Source of the DNA: a virus
IMG/VR virus record: IMGVR_UViG_3300044858_001014
Coordinates: 1 to 22,803 of that record
Reading direction: 5' to 3' (one strand)
DNA length: 22,803 bases
In this document: positions 9,416 to 15,366 of the stretch, piece by piece
Position numbering within the stretch: position 1 is the first letter of the stretch
Layout of the letters: each line of letters starts with the position of its first letter
Translations under genes and position numbers: made by a program
Notes under the pieces: model-generated
The model's database searches: none
What the model was told of the DNA's origin: nothing
What the model saw: only the letters and a program-made list of their open reading frames with translations

Positions 9416-9525
9416 CAGAAAAAGAGAGACCCTGCAAGCCATTAGTTTGATTAGACTCGGGGAAGGAAGGCGGGGCTAAACACCCCTAATAAAGTTCCCG
9501 AGAACCAAGACTAAGACTTGCAGGG
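9416..9525 (-). terminator. Large terminator after the capsid gene, T-phi position
   Basis: The minus-strand transcript can fold into a long interrupted stem: CCCTGCAAG (9525-9517) with CTTGCAGGG (9438-9430), TTAGT (9514-9510) with ACTAA (9446-9442), CTCGGG (9502-9497) with CCCGAG (9461-9456), and an inner GGGG/CCCC hairpin (9486-9483 with 9475-9472). The U-rich tract TCTCTCTTTTTCTG follows at once. In T7 the main terminator for phage RNA polymerase lies at the same place, between genes 10 and 11. Efficiency and which polymerase it stops cannot be read from sequence. Confidence 0.75.
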
Positions 9526-9538
9526 CCCTCTAAGTTAA

Positions 9539-10504
9539 CTACGGACGAGCGGCTCCGTTGAACAACTCGACGGCGCACTCAGGGCGAAGGATACCGTGAC
9601 CCATCGCGTACTTAGCGACCATGAAGTTGCCTTGGAGTTCGATCTTGTACTCGTTTTCGACGGCGAGATCGAGGAGCTTAACCGTACCAACAGCGTTTTT
9701 ATGGAACACAACGCCAACGGTGTTGGAGAAGTTTCCAATATAACCGCCGTTATTTCCCTCAGAGGAAGTAACGTTGGTGCTTGGGAGGTTATTGCTCTTA
9801 ACGATCTGAACGCCAGCGACGCGAACCACCGAGCCGTCCACATAGCTACCAACCGCATTGGCATTGCCAACGGCGGCGAGAGCCTGAACCAGCTTGTAGT
9901 AGTTGGCCGGGGAGAGCACGCAATAGCGCTCTTCGGACGGCACGTCGTTTTCGTCGAGTTTCTGAGCCGCGCTGTAGATGTCTTCAGCGAGGTCAGCACC
10001 CGTGGGCGTCAGAGAGCCCACATTGATGAACGAACCAGCTTTGCCACCAGAAAGGTTAGCGGAGGCCCGGGAGGCCAGCGTAATAACCTTGGCAATCGTG
10101 GTATCGAATTTCTTCGACAGCGCACGACCGAGTTCGGTGGTGTAGATGGAACGCACGTCATAGTGATTCATCGCCTCATCGATCTTCGCCACAAAGGTCG
10201 AAGCGGTCAGAAGACCGTCGATGGTGATGACTTTCTCGCTGTGCGCGATGGAGTTAATATAGGAGTTTGCCGCGAGCAACATATTGTCGCCGGGGCTGTG
10301 ATACTTCGCTGTAGCTGTGCCAGTAACAGGGAACTGAGCACTCTTGCCGCTCTCAATAGTACGAGTCAGGTGCAAAGGTTTGAAGACGTTTTCAGTCTCA
10401 AACGTGGTCAGCACCTCTCCCGCAAACTTCTTGAGAAACAACTCGAGATTATCGGCGTTTCCCTGCTTCAGGCCCAAACGCGAAACGGTAGTTTCAGAGG
10501 CCAT
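9539..10504 (-). CDS. Major capsid protein, T7 gp10-like
   Basis: 321 residues, against 345 for T7 gp10A; it forms the icosahedral HK97-fold shell. Features: the N-arm MASETTVSRLGLKQGNADNL, FAGEVLTTFETENVF, the E-loop and P-domain segment SGKSAQFPVTGTATAKYHSPG, then VITIDGLLTASTFVAKIDEAMNHYDVRSIYTTELGRALSK and RYCVLSPANYYKLVQA. The frame is open to 10558, but I chose 10504 (MASETT), with GAAAGG upstream. Codon use is GC-richer and more even than in its neighbours, as expected for the most strongly expressed gene. A terminator follows. There is no sign of a gp10B-type frameshift extension. Confidence 0.95.
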   Translation of the reverse strand: MASETTVSRLGLKQGNADNLELFLKKFAGEVLTTFETENVFKPLHLTRTIESGKSAQFPVTGTATAKYHSPGDNMLLAANSYINSIAHSEKVITIDGLLTASTFVAKIDEAMNHYDVRSIYTTELGRALSKKFDTTIAKVITLASRASANLSGGKAGSFINVGSLTPTGADLAEDIYSAAQKLDENDVPSEERYCVLSPANYYKLVQALAAVGNANAVGSYVDGSVVRVAGVQIVKSNNLPSTNVTSSEGNNGGYIGNFSNTVGVVFHKNAVGTVKLLDLAVENEYKIELQGNFMVAKYAMGHGILRPECAVELFNGAARP

Positions 10505-10549
10505 TTTGTTAGTTACCTTTCGGGTAGAGTTTCTTTTTTCCCATCCCAA

Positions 10550-10620
10550 GCGGGACAAGATTAAGTGTTTTTGTGCTGGTCACACCCGAGTAAAGCCTTT
10601 TCGAGTCGCAGTTGTCCCGC
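10550..10620 (-). repeat. 9-bp inverted repeat in the capsid mRNA leader
   Basis: TTGTCCCGC at 10612-10620 and its exact complement GCGGGACAA at 10550-10558 on the plus strand can pair in the minus-strand transcript and enclose 53 nt. The second arm lies about 45 nt before the capsid ATG. A region of this kind in front of gene 10 holds promoter and processing sites in T7, but I cannot define a promoter consensus from this window alone. Confidence 0.45.
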
Positions 10621-10642
10621 CGTAACGGGGCTGGCCTAATCA

Positions 10643-10662
10643 GACCATCTCTAAAGATGATC
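10643..10662 (-). promoter_or_regulatory. Hairpin at the start of the capsid leader
   Basis: On the minus strand GATCATCT and AGATGGTC pair over 8 bp (one G-U) around a TTAG loop, 22 nt after the lipoprotein stop. It is not followed by a U run. A processing site or an insulating structure before the highly expressed capsid gene would fit; no terminator function is supported. Confidence 0.45.
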
Positions 10663-10683
10663 CCAATTTTCAAAAACTGAAAT

Positions 10684-10944
10684 CTATTTATCCTTTGGTG
10701 GAGGACCTGTCAACCAACCTTCTGGTAGTTTTACTTTTTTAGCTGACTTCTCCCATTCCTTACCATTCCAGAAGTAAACAAACCCCTCTGTCTCCGGGCC
10801 AATCCTAAGCATTGTATCCCCGGTAGTATCAACGAATATCAGATTTTTTGTCTCTGAGGTACTCGCGCATCCTGTCAGACCAACGAGCGTGCAAAGTAGA
10901 AGGGGGAGGCCCAAGATCAGTACCCTTAACTGGCCTACTTGCAT
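10684..10944 (-). CDS. Outer-membrane lipoprotein, probably lysis-associated
   Basis: 86 residues from the ATG at 10944. A signal peptide (LRVLILGLPLLLCTLVG) ends in the lipobox LTGC; Cys26 would be lipidated, and Ala at +2 favours the outer membrane. The mature 61 residues read like a known type of phage lipoprotein: MLRIGPETEGFVYFWNGKEW then VKLPEGWLTGPPP. The frame is open to 11037, but I chose 10944 because GGGGGAGG lies 7 nt before it and the signal peptide then begins properly. Its signal-peptide part lies inside the 60-aa membrane gene. An o-spanin-like role is plausible from placement; it lacks the proline richness of Rz1. Confidence 0.72.
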   Translation of the reverse strand: MQVGQLRVLILGLPLLLCTLVGLTGCASTSETKNLIFVDTTGDTMLRIGPETEGFVYFWNGKEWEKSAKKVKLPEGWLTGPPPKDK

Positions 10945-11011
10945 CTTTGACCTCCCCCTTAATGATTTTCCAGATAGCCAGAATAAGGGCCTCAATAAGA
11001 CCCCAAAACAT
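10829..11011 (-). CDS. Small membrane-anchored protein of the lysis-like cassette
   Basis: 60 residues: MFWGLIEALILAIWKIIKG is an N-terminal membrane helix, followed by a charged tail with RWSDRMREYLRDKKSDIR. AAGGA lies 9 nt upstream, at the end of the holin gene. The lipoprotein gene starts inside it in another frame and overlaps it by 116 nt, the arrangement seen for Rz/Rz1 spanins. It is, however, much shorter than known inner-membrane spanins (T7 gp18.5 has 143 residues), so a spanin role is only a possibility. Confidence 0.62.
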   Translation of the reverse strand: MFWGLIEALILAIWKIIKGEVKDASRPVKGTDLGPPPSTLHARWSDRMREYLRDKKSDIR

Positions 11012-11014
11012 GGC

Positions 11015-11185
11015 TTAGTCCTTTTTAATCTTGGCAATCAGGGACCAACCGAGGCCAACAGCGGCTACAACGCCACCTACGATGGCTTCAACAGCGGCCT
11101 GATCAACAGTACCCTTGGCAACAAAATAGCCGCCAACGGCAGTTAGGATATGCCGAATAACGGCACTAATAATGTCAGGTGTCAT
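11015..11185 (-). CDS. Holin-like small membrane protein (Pam3-gp28 type)
   Basis: 56 codons: MTPDIISAVIRHILTAVGGY, a second hydrophobic segment (AIVGGVVAAVGLGWSLIAKI) and a Lys-rich tail. Two helices with a short polar turn containing an acidic residue and a basic C terminus match the small holin family typified by cyanophage Pam3 gp28, with the shared RH-x-L-T-x-x-G-G-x-x-V-A-x-G pattern. It would form membrane holes that time lysis. AAAGGG lies 11 nt upstream, and the next gene starts 3 nt after its TAA. No endolysin adjoins it. Confidence 0.72.
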   Translation of the reverse strand: MTPDIISAVIRHILTAVGGYFVAKGTVDQAAVEAIVGGVVAAVGLGWSLIAKIKKD

Positions 11186-11193
11186 GGTTTTTA

Positions 11194-11334
11194 TTACCCT
11201 TTCTTTTTGATGGCAAACCCGCCCATCTTATTTTTCATTTTGGAATAAACCTCAGGCTCAACCGTAGATTTTTTCTTACTACGGCTAATTCCCAAGCGCT
11301 TTCTCCGATTCATGTTGGCGTACAAGCCTTTCAT
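11194..11334 (-). CDS. 46-residue basic protein (MKGLYAN type)
   Basis: 46 codons; starts MKGLYANMNRRKRLGIS and ends AIKKKG, with roughly a third Lys/Arg. Short basic proteins beginning GLYANI(N/H)-x-(R/K)-R are widespread in podovirus structural regions in my recollection, usually unannotated. It starts 5 nt after the scaffold stop with no ribosome site, so coupling is likely. The high positive charge suggests a contact with nucleic acid or with the acidic scaffold; this is inference. Confidence 0.65.
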   Translation of the reverse strand: MKGLYANMNRRKRLGISRSKKKSTVEPEVYSKMKNKMGGFAIKKKG

Positions 11335-11339
11335 GTTTG

Positions 11340-12110
11340 TTACAGAATGTTACTGATTGCCAAACGCTGTTCAACTTCTTTTCTGTAAGCAGGGTCGGCT
11401 TTGTACTTGGGGTCAGACATGGCTCGGGTGAGCTCGGCGGTGCTCCTAAACGGCGCTGTGCTACCTTGCGTCTGAGAGCCGCTTAGAAGCTTAGGCTGTT
11501 TGTAAGAGCCCCCCTGAGCGGCTTGGTATCGGGCATACATACCCTTAACTGCCATAGCCGCTTGCTCAGAAGACCCTTCAAGCATGGAGTTGTAAACGTT
11601 TAACTCGTTCTCGGGGACGTTAGCCGCCGCCCAATCGCGCATTGCTACGAAGTTATCTTGGCCTCCAATGTCGTTAAGCAGTCCAGACGTGGACTTCTCA
11701 GCAATGGCCTTTTGGCCTTCAATGTATGCCTCAACAACTTCACGTGGGTAGCCCATCTCGTTTAGCTTTGAAAAGCTTTGATCAGATAGCTGGCCCTTTT
11801 CGCTGTACTCCTTGGAGAAATCAACGAACTTGGTTTCCCAAGCAGAAGCTACAGCCTGTTCTTGCTTAGACTGCTCTTCAGTCTTTGCTGGCTGGTTAGC
11901 TTGGTCTGCTTCGCCCTCTGCTTCAGCGCCCTGCCGGGGAGCGCCCATTTTCTTTTCCAATTCCCCGTAAGCCTTAGCGAGGTCCTCCGCGCTTTTGAAC
12001 TTCTCGGGGAGCCATTGCGGGCGATCCGGGGCGTTTGTATCTACCTTGCTATCTACGGGTGCATCAGCCGGAGCCATCTCAGGCTGAATAACTACTGATT
12101 CAGTTGCCAT
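11340..12110 (-). CDS. Capsid assembly scaffolding protein, T7 gp9-like
   Basis: 256 residues, against 307 in T7. It would guide capsid protein into proheads and then leave. It is acidic and Ala/Glu/Gln-rich with a low-complexity centre (about residues 56-85). The N-terminal PDRPQWLPEKFKSAEDLAKAYGELEKKMG segment is the typical RPxWLPxKF scaffold signature of podoviruses. The C-terminal part, RSTAELTRAMSDPKYKADPAYRKEVEQRL, contains the family's conserved F/R-S-x-x-E-x-x-x-A-M-x-DPRY-like capsid-binding end. GGAAGG lies upstream of the ATG, between the portal stop and this start. Confidence 0.92.
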   Translation of the reverse strand: MATESVVIQPEMAPADAPVDSKVDTNAPDRPQWLPEKFKSAEDLAKAYGELEKKMGAPRQGAEAEGEADQANQPAKTEEQSKQEQAVASAWETKFVDFSKEYSEKGQLSDQSFSKLNEMGYPREVVEAYIEGQKAIAEKSTSGLLNDIGGQDNFVAMRDWAAANVPENELNVYNSMLEGSSEQAAMAVKGMYARYQAAQGGSYKQPKLLSGSQTQGSTAPFRSTAELTRAMSDPKYKADPAYRKEVEQRLAISNIL

Positions 12111-12137
12111 TGTTTTCTTCCTTCCTTTCGACCCAAG

Positions 12138-13709
12138 TTATGGTTGTGGTGGTTCCGGGGCCTGATTTTGCGCTTGAGTCATCGCAACATCAGTAAAGCT
12201 TTTTATAGCTTGAGGACCAAGCTTGTTGGCCATCTGCATCATCATGGCGTTTTGCGAGCTTTGTGCAATCTCTTCTTGAGGTTTAATTAGACCCTCAGTC
12301 TCAATTCCTAGGGAGGTCGCCCTGCGCTTCAAATAATCTTCAATGTTAATATATTGCCCAATAGCTTCTGGGCCAAAGATTTGCCCAATCCCGGCCAAAA
12401 ACATATCAAGCTTGTTTAAGTCGTTACCGCGCCCAAGGGCCTCAACTCCCGTGACAATCATGGGGCGAATAAGGTTATTTTTGGGTAGCTTAGGAAGTCG
12501 GCCTTCTTTACCCATCCGGGTCATAAGGCGGTCAACCAAAGGTAGCTGAAACTCTTGGCTCAAAATTGAGTAAGCACCGCCCAAGGCAGTCTCTAGCTCT
12601 TGTGCCATAAACCTAATCTCTTCGGCGGTAACCCGCTCGGCTTGGCGCTGAACGGAAGTATTAAGCAAAAAGGCAAAGCCAAGGCGGGTTTGAATTTCCG
12701 CCATCATCTCTTTAGCTACCCGGAAGTCAGCATACTTTTCCATTTGCAAAGCCGCTACATCATCCCGGTTGCCAGAAACAAACGATCCGTTTTTGGCTTC
12801 AGCAAGCGTTTTGGCTTTAGTTGTCCCGGTAGGACGAACCATAAAGATAACTTTAGAGGCGGCGGCTGAACCTTCTACAACGGCTTTTGTCAGCCCCTCA
12901 AGAGAGCGTAAATCGCCTAGATACTCCTCAACCAAGCCACGGCCATAATCCTCTCCGTCAACACGGCTATAGCGCAGAGGAATAAAAGGACATTTATCAA
13001 TGGGGAAATAACCTTCGCTATCGGGAACTATCATCCCGTTAATTTGCTGGTACACTTCCCATTTCTTGTCTTCCCGGTGGATGCAAGTGTAAAGGTCTAC
13101 GCCCTTTTCGTGAGAGTATTCTTCGCTCTTTCCTTCTTTCGGACGAAGAAGTTTTTTAGCCTCGTCAGGTAAGGCAGAAGGTGATATTGTTTCCTTTGTA
13201 ACGATATGAAGCACATTCCCAAAGGCATCCCTCTTTACGACGTAATTCTCCAACTTAAAAACCCTAAGACCACCATCCTCAGGGAAATAAAGAAGCGTAT
13301 TGCCCGTGACAACAAGATGCTTAAGGGCCTCAAAAATGGGGACACGAAGCGCTGAGGTTTCAACTTCTTTCATCACCGAGCGCTCGATTTCAGCAAGAGC
13401 TTTCTCAATCTCAGTTTTAATTTTTTCGTCACCGCCCATTTTCTTGAGGCGGTATTGATCAACGGCCAGCCTAAAAAACGGGGCGTTTGGCGGGAACAGC
13501 GCCAGCAATAGCTTTGCCGCTAAGTTGTTTACTCCCCGGGCTCCAATTCCTTGAAAAGGAGTAGGGTACACGGTAGCGTAGCTGTTACCCTCAGGAGGAA
13601 CCAAAGTAGGTATTGTCAACTCCGCGCATTCCCGAGCCCTTTCAAGGTAAGTCTGCCTTGGGGATTCAAGTTCTCCGTAAAGCGCCGCTCCTGTTTTGTA
13701 TTCGTCCAT
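12138..13709 (-). CDS. Head-tail connector (portal) protein, T7 gp8-like
   Basis: 523 residues, against 536 in T7. It would form the dodecameric ring at one head vertex that starts capsid assembly, passes DNA and holds the tail. The N-terminal part has the family signature: ESPRQTYLERARECAELTIPTLVPPEG, then FQGIGARGVNNLAAKLLLALFPP and FFRL. YSRVDGEDYGRGLVEEYLGDL and QRQAERVTAEEIRFMAQELE are also typical of T7-type portals. The C terminus is Gln/Met/Pro-rich. The scaffold gene follows after 27 nt, matching T7 gene order 8-9. Confidence 0.95.
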   Translation of the reverse strand: MDEYKTGAALYGELESPRQTYLERARECAELTIPTLVPPEGNSYATVYPTPFQGIGARGVNNLAAKLLLALFPPNAPFFRLAVDQYRLKKMGGDEKIKTEIEKALAEIERSVMKEVETSALRVPIFEALKHLVVTGNTLLYFPEDGGLRVFKLENYVVKRDAFGNVLHIVTKETISPSALPDEAKKLLRPKEGKSEEYSHEKGVDLYTCIHREDKKWEVYQQINGMIVPDSEGYFPIDKCPFIPLRYSRVDGEDYGRGLVEEYLGDLRSLEGLTKAVVEGSAAASKVIFMVRPTGTTKAKTLAEAKNGSFVSGNRDDVAALQMEKYADFRVAKEMMAEIQTRLGFAFLLNTSVQRQAERVTAEEIRFMAQELETALGGAYSILSQEFQLPLVDRLMTRMGKEGRLPKLPKNNLIRPMIVTGVEALGRGNDLNKLDMFLAGIGQIFGPEAIGQYINIEDYLKRRATSLGIETEGLIKPQEEIAQSSQNAMMMQMANKLGPQAIKSFTDVAMTQAQNQAPEPPQP

Positions 13710-13714
13710 ATAAA

Positions 13715-13879
13715 TTACTCTTCGTCCGTTATATCTTCAGAATTGATTTTGACAAACAATTCCCCGTTTTCATCTTCGTAAAGCTGTATAAATCCTTCTT
13801 CTAGAAGGTATTGCAAAGCCGCGAGTATGTCTTCTTCGCTAAACTTTGAAAAATAACTAGCTCCGTTGTTTGTGCTCAT
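13715..13879 (-). CDS. 54-residue acidic hypothetical protein upstream of portal
   Basis: 54 codons starting MSTNNGASYFSKFSEEDILA. It is strongly acidic, with a helix (DILAALQYLLEEGF) followed by a strand-turn-strand segment (IQLYEDENGELFVKI), a shape like a minimal winged-helix unit. Its ATG overlaps the TGA of the preceding gene by 4 nt, and its TAA lies 5 nt before the portal ATG. The end of the gene supplies the weak GAAGAG ribosome site of the portal. Function unknown. Confidence 0.6.
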   Translation of the reverse strand: MSTNNGASYFSKFSEEDILAALQYLLEEGFIQLYEDENGELFVKINSEDITDEE

Positions 13880-14136
13880 TTTGGTTGGTTAAGATAAGCT
13901 AGCGCAACTGCGAAGTGAATGACAGCGCCTTTTAGTTGGTCTTTGCCAACTCCATCAGAAAAAAGAATGGTCCGTGTCCGCTCGTAACAAATGTTGTGCT
14001 TAACGTTTCCGTAGTATATGGAATCCACAGCTTTGACAGTCTGCTCTAAAGCAACAGGGTAGGCTTTCCAAAAAAGAAGGGCGTTCTTTTTTCCAATTAG
14101 AATAGCAATGGCTAAAGAAAAAAGGATTCGTTTCAT
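13876..14136 (-). CDS. Small protein with N-terminal membrane segment
   Basis: 86 residues. The N terminus MKRILFSLAIAILIG is a short positively charged start and hydrophobic stretch, fitting a membrane anchor or uncleaved signal. The remainder has YERTRTILFSDGVGKDQ and a mildly hydrophobic C-terminal helix (GAVIHFAVALAYL). I do not recognise it. It is joined by ATGA overlaps to the genes on both sides and ends one small gene away from the portal. A holin role is unlikely, as a better holin candidate lies at 11015-11185. Confidence 0.6.
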   Translation of the reverse strand: MKRILFSLAIAILIGKKNALLFWKAYPVALEQTVKAVDSIYYGNVKHNICYERTRTILFSDGVGKDQLKGAVIHFAVALAYLNQPK

Positions 14137-14282
14137 TGTAATTTCGCTTCTCCTTCGCTGTTTCCAGCCAAAGCTTTTTCGAGTGTCTGTAAAGCCTCCA
14201 CTACTTTTGTGTGGTCGGTTCTACTCAATAACGCGACACCGCTAGCAGTCGCAAGGATTTGAAGAGCTTCTTTTGTGCTCAT
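14133..14282 (-). CDS. 49-residue hypothetical protein
   Basis: A 49-codon gene starting MSTKEALQILATASGVALL and ending GEAKLQ. It is supported by ATGA overlaps at both ends: its ATG shares 4 nt with the stop of the 109-aa gene, and its TGA shares 4 nt with the ATG of the next gene. It is predicted to be mostly helical and mildly acidic, with a VVEALQTLEKAL helix. I do not recognise it; a virion-assembly helper or chaperone for its neighbours would fit but is not shown. Confidence 0.6.
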   Translation of the reverse strand: MSTKEALQILATASGVALLSRTDHTKVVEALQTLEKALAGNSEGEAKLQ

Positions 14283-14608
14283 TGGCTCCAAGGAAGGGGT
14301 AAGGCTGTGAAAACTGTTTGTGGGTTTTGTCTGCCTTTAATTTGATTTTCTAGATTGTCTTCAATGGCTTTTACACCTTTTTCCCCGAGTACTGTTTTAA
14401 CCCATTCAATAATTTGGTTTTCTTTTAAAAGATTATATGGAGTGAAGTCTCCTTCTGAATAAGATAAACGTACAGCATCAGAAACAGTAGCTACAAATTC
14501 TCCTTCTTTCGCAGACACGCAAAATAAAACCAATATAACTACATTTTCCTTTCCGTTTTGCTCGGGCGCTACAGCCAAAGAGTCTACTGTCCAATCAAAA
14601 GTTATCAT
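14279..14608 (-). CDS. Small phage protein of the FDWTV type (possibly DUF7936-like)
   Basis: 109 residues. The start, MITFDWTVDSLAVAPEQNG, and a second strand, ENVVILVLFCVSAKEG, followed by VSDAVRLSYSEGDFTPYNLL and an ending PLPW, resemble a family of short phage or prophage proteins that begin with FxWxV and contain PxxxLxE before a helical segment. I recall these as DUF7936; the assignment is tentative and no molecular role is known to me. The ATG overlaps the TGA of the YadA-like gene by 4 nt, so the two are translated together, which suggests a shared structural role. Confidence 0.55.
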   Translation of the reverse strand: MITFDWTVDSLAVAPEQNGKENVVILVLFCVSAKEGEFVATVSDAVRLSYSEGDFTPYNLLKENQIIEWVKTVLGEKGVKAIEDNLENQIKGRQNPQTVFTALPLPWSQ

Positions 14609-15363
14609 GGAGTCTCCAACTTAATTTTATATTGAGTCCCGTTCAAGTACACTATCCAATGCATATGCGCGGAGCCACCTGAGTTATTACTTAGAAGATT
14701 TCCCATGGCGTTAGCCCCACTTCCTCCTAACGAAAACGATCCATCTACTGCCGGGGAAATAGCCCCAAAACCAAGACAAACACAAAAATTTCTTGATGCT
14801 GTATCTACATTACTGTCGTATCCAATTAAAGTGTTAAACGACCCTCCACCTACGGCAGTTCCTGAATTAACTCCAATAGATGTATTGTTGTATCCTGTTG
14901 CGTACCTAAGAGCAAGATTGCCTATAGCAATGTTGTTATTTCCTACACTATTGTAAGATAATGAAAAATAACCAATTCCTATGTTTCCTCCTCCAATCGT
15001 GTTTCCAAGTAACGAATTGGCTCCAATTCCAATGTTTTGTGAACCAAAAGTATTAGAAGAGCAAGCCGACGCCCCGATTCCAACATTAGACCCGCCGCTT
15101 CGGTTGTTAAACAAAGCCCCGGACCCTAAAGCAAGATTTCCTGATCCACCTTCATTTTCTTGAAGAGCCCCAGCGCCTATGGCAACATTTGAACTTCCAA
15201 TTTGATTGTCGCGAAGAGCATTATTACCAATAGCAACATTGCCAGCGGACAAATCAAGAGGAGAATCGTGAGCTAACAGCCCAGCAACTAAACTTCCGTT
15301 GCGGTTGCTTGGAAAACCACGAAATAAACGGCTTTCGTCAATATATGGAACTAAAAAACCCAT
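14605..15363 (-). CDS. YadA-like repeat protein (NVAIGxxAL repeats), probable adhesin or fibre
   Basis: 252 residues. From about residue 40 to 180 there are about nine repeats of 15-17 residues with the core N-(V/I)-(A/G)-IG-x-x-(A/S)-L-x-x-N-x-x-G, for example SSNVAIGAGALQENEGG and GNIGIGYFSLSYNSVG. Such repeats form the left-handed beta-roll of trimeric adhesin heads and occur in phage tail fibres. The N terminus (MGFLVPYIDESRLFRGFPS) would attach it; the C terminus is short, ending YLNGTQYKIKLETP. It lacks the S74 chaperone domain often found after these repeats and has no T7 gp17 N-terminal domain. AAGG lies upstream of the ATG. Position next to a virion-type gene suggests host recognition; this is an inference. 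Confidence 0.65.
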   Translation of the reverse strand: MGFLVPYIDESRLFRGFPSNRNGSLVAGLLAHDSPLDLSAGNVAIGNNALRDNQIGSSNVAIGAGALQENEGGSGNLALGSGALFNNRSGGSNVGIGASACSSNTFGSQNIGIGANSLLGNTIGGGNIGIGYFSLSYNSVGNNNIAIGNLALRYATGYNNTSIGVNSGTAVGGGSFNTLIGYDSNVDTASRNFCVCLGFGAISPAVDGSFSLGGSGANAMGNLLSNNSGGSAHMHWIVYLNGTQYKIKLETP

Positions 15364-15366
15364 AAA

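Noticed and set aside
9535-9999. 154-codon minus-strand frame within the capsid gene, a possible gp10B-like product
   Set aside because: It is Ser/Thr/Arg-rich low-quality sequence in a shifted frame, begins inside the capsid core and has no slippery site that I can see near the capsid end.
9596-10564. 322-codon open frame on the plus strand, opposite the capsid gene
   Set aside because: It is antisense to a certain major capsid gene, has no family motif and no clear ribosome site, and is explained by the GC-rich codon use of the capsid gene.
13876-14136. Second holin candidate (86-aa protein with N-terminal hydrophobic segment)
   Set aside because: Only one convincing membrane helix with a long soluble part and no match to a holin layout I know; the 56-aa protein at 11015-11185 fits far better.
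14705-15163. Plus-strand Pro/Leu-rich frames opposite the YadA-like repeats
   Set aside because: They mirror the repeat codons of the minus-strand gene and lack independent signals.
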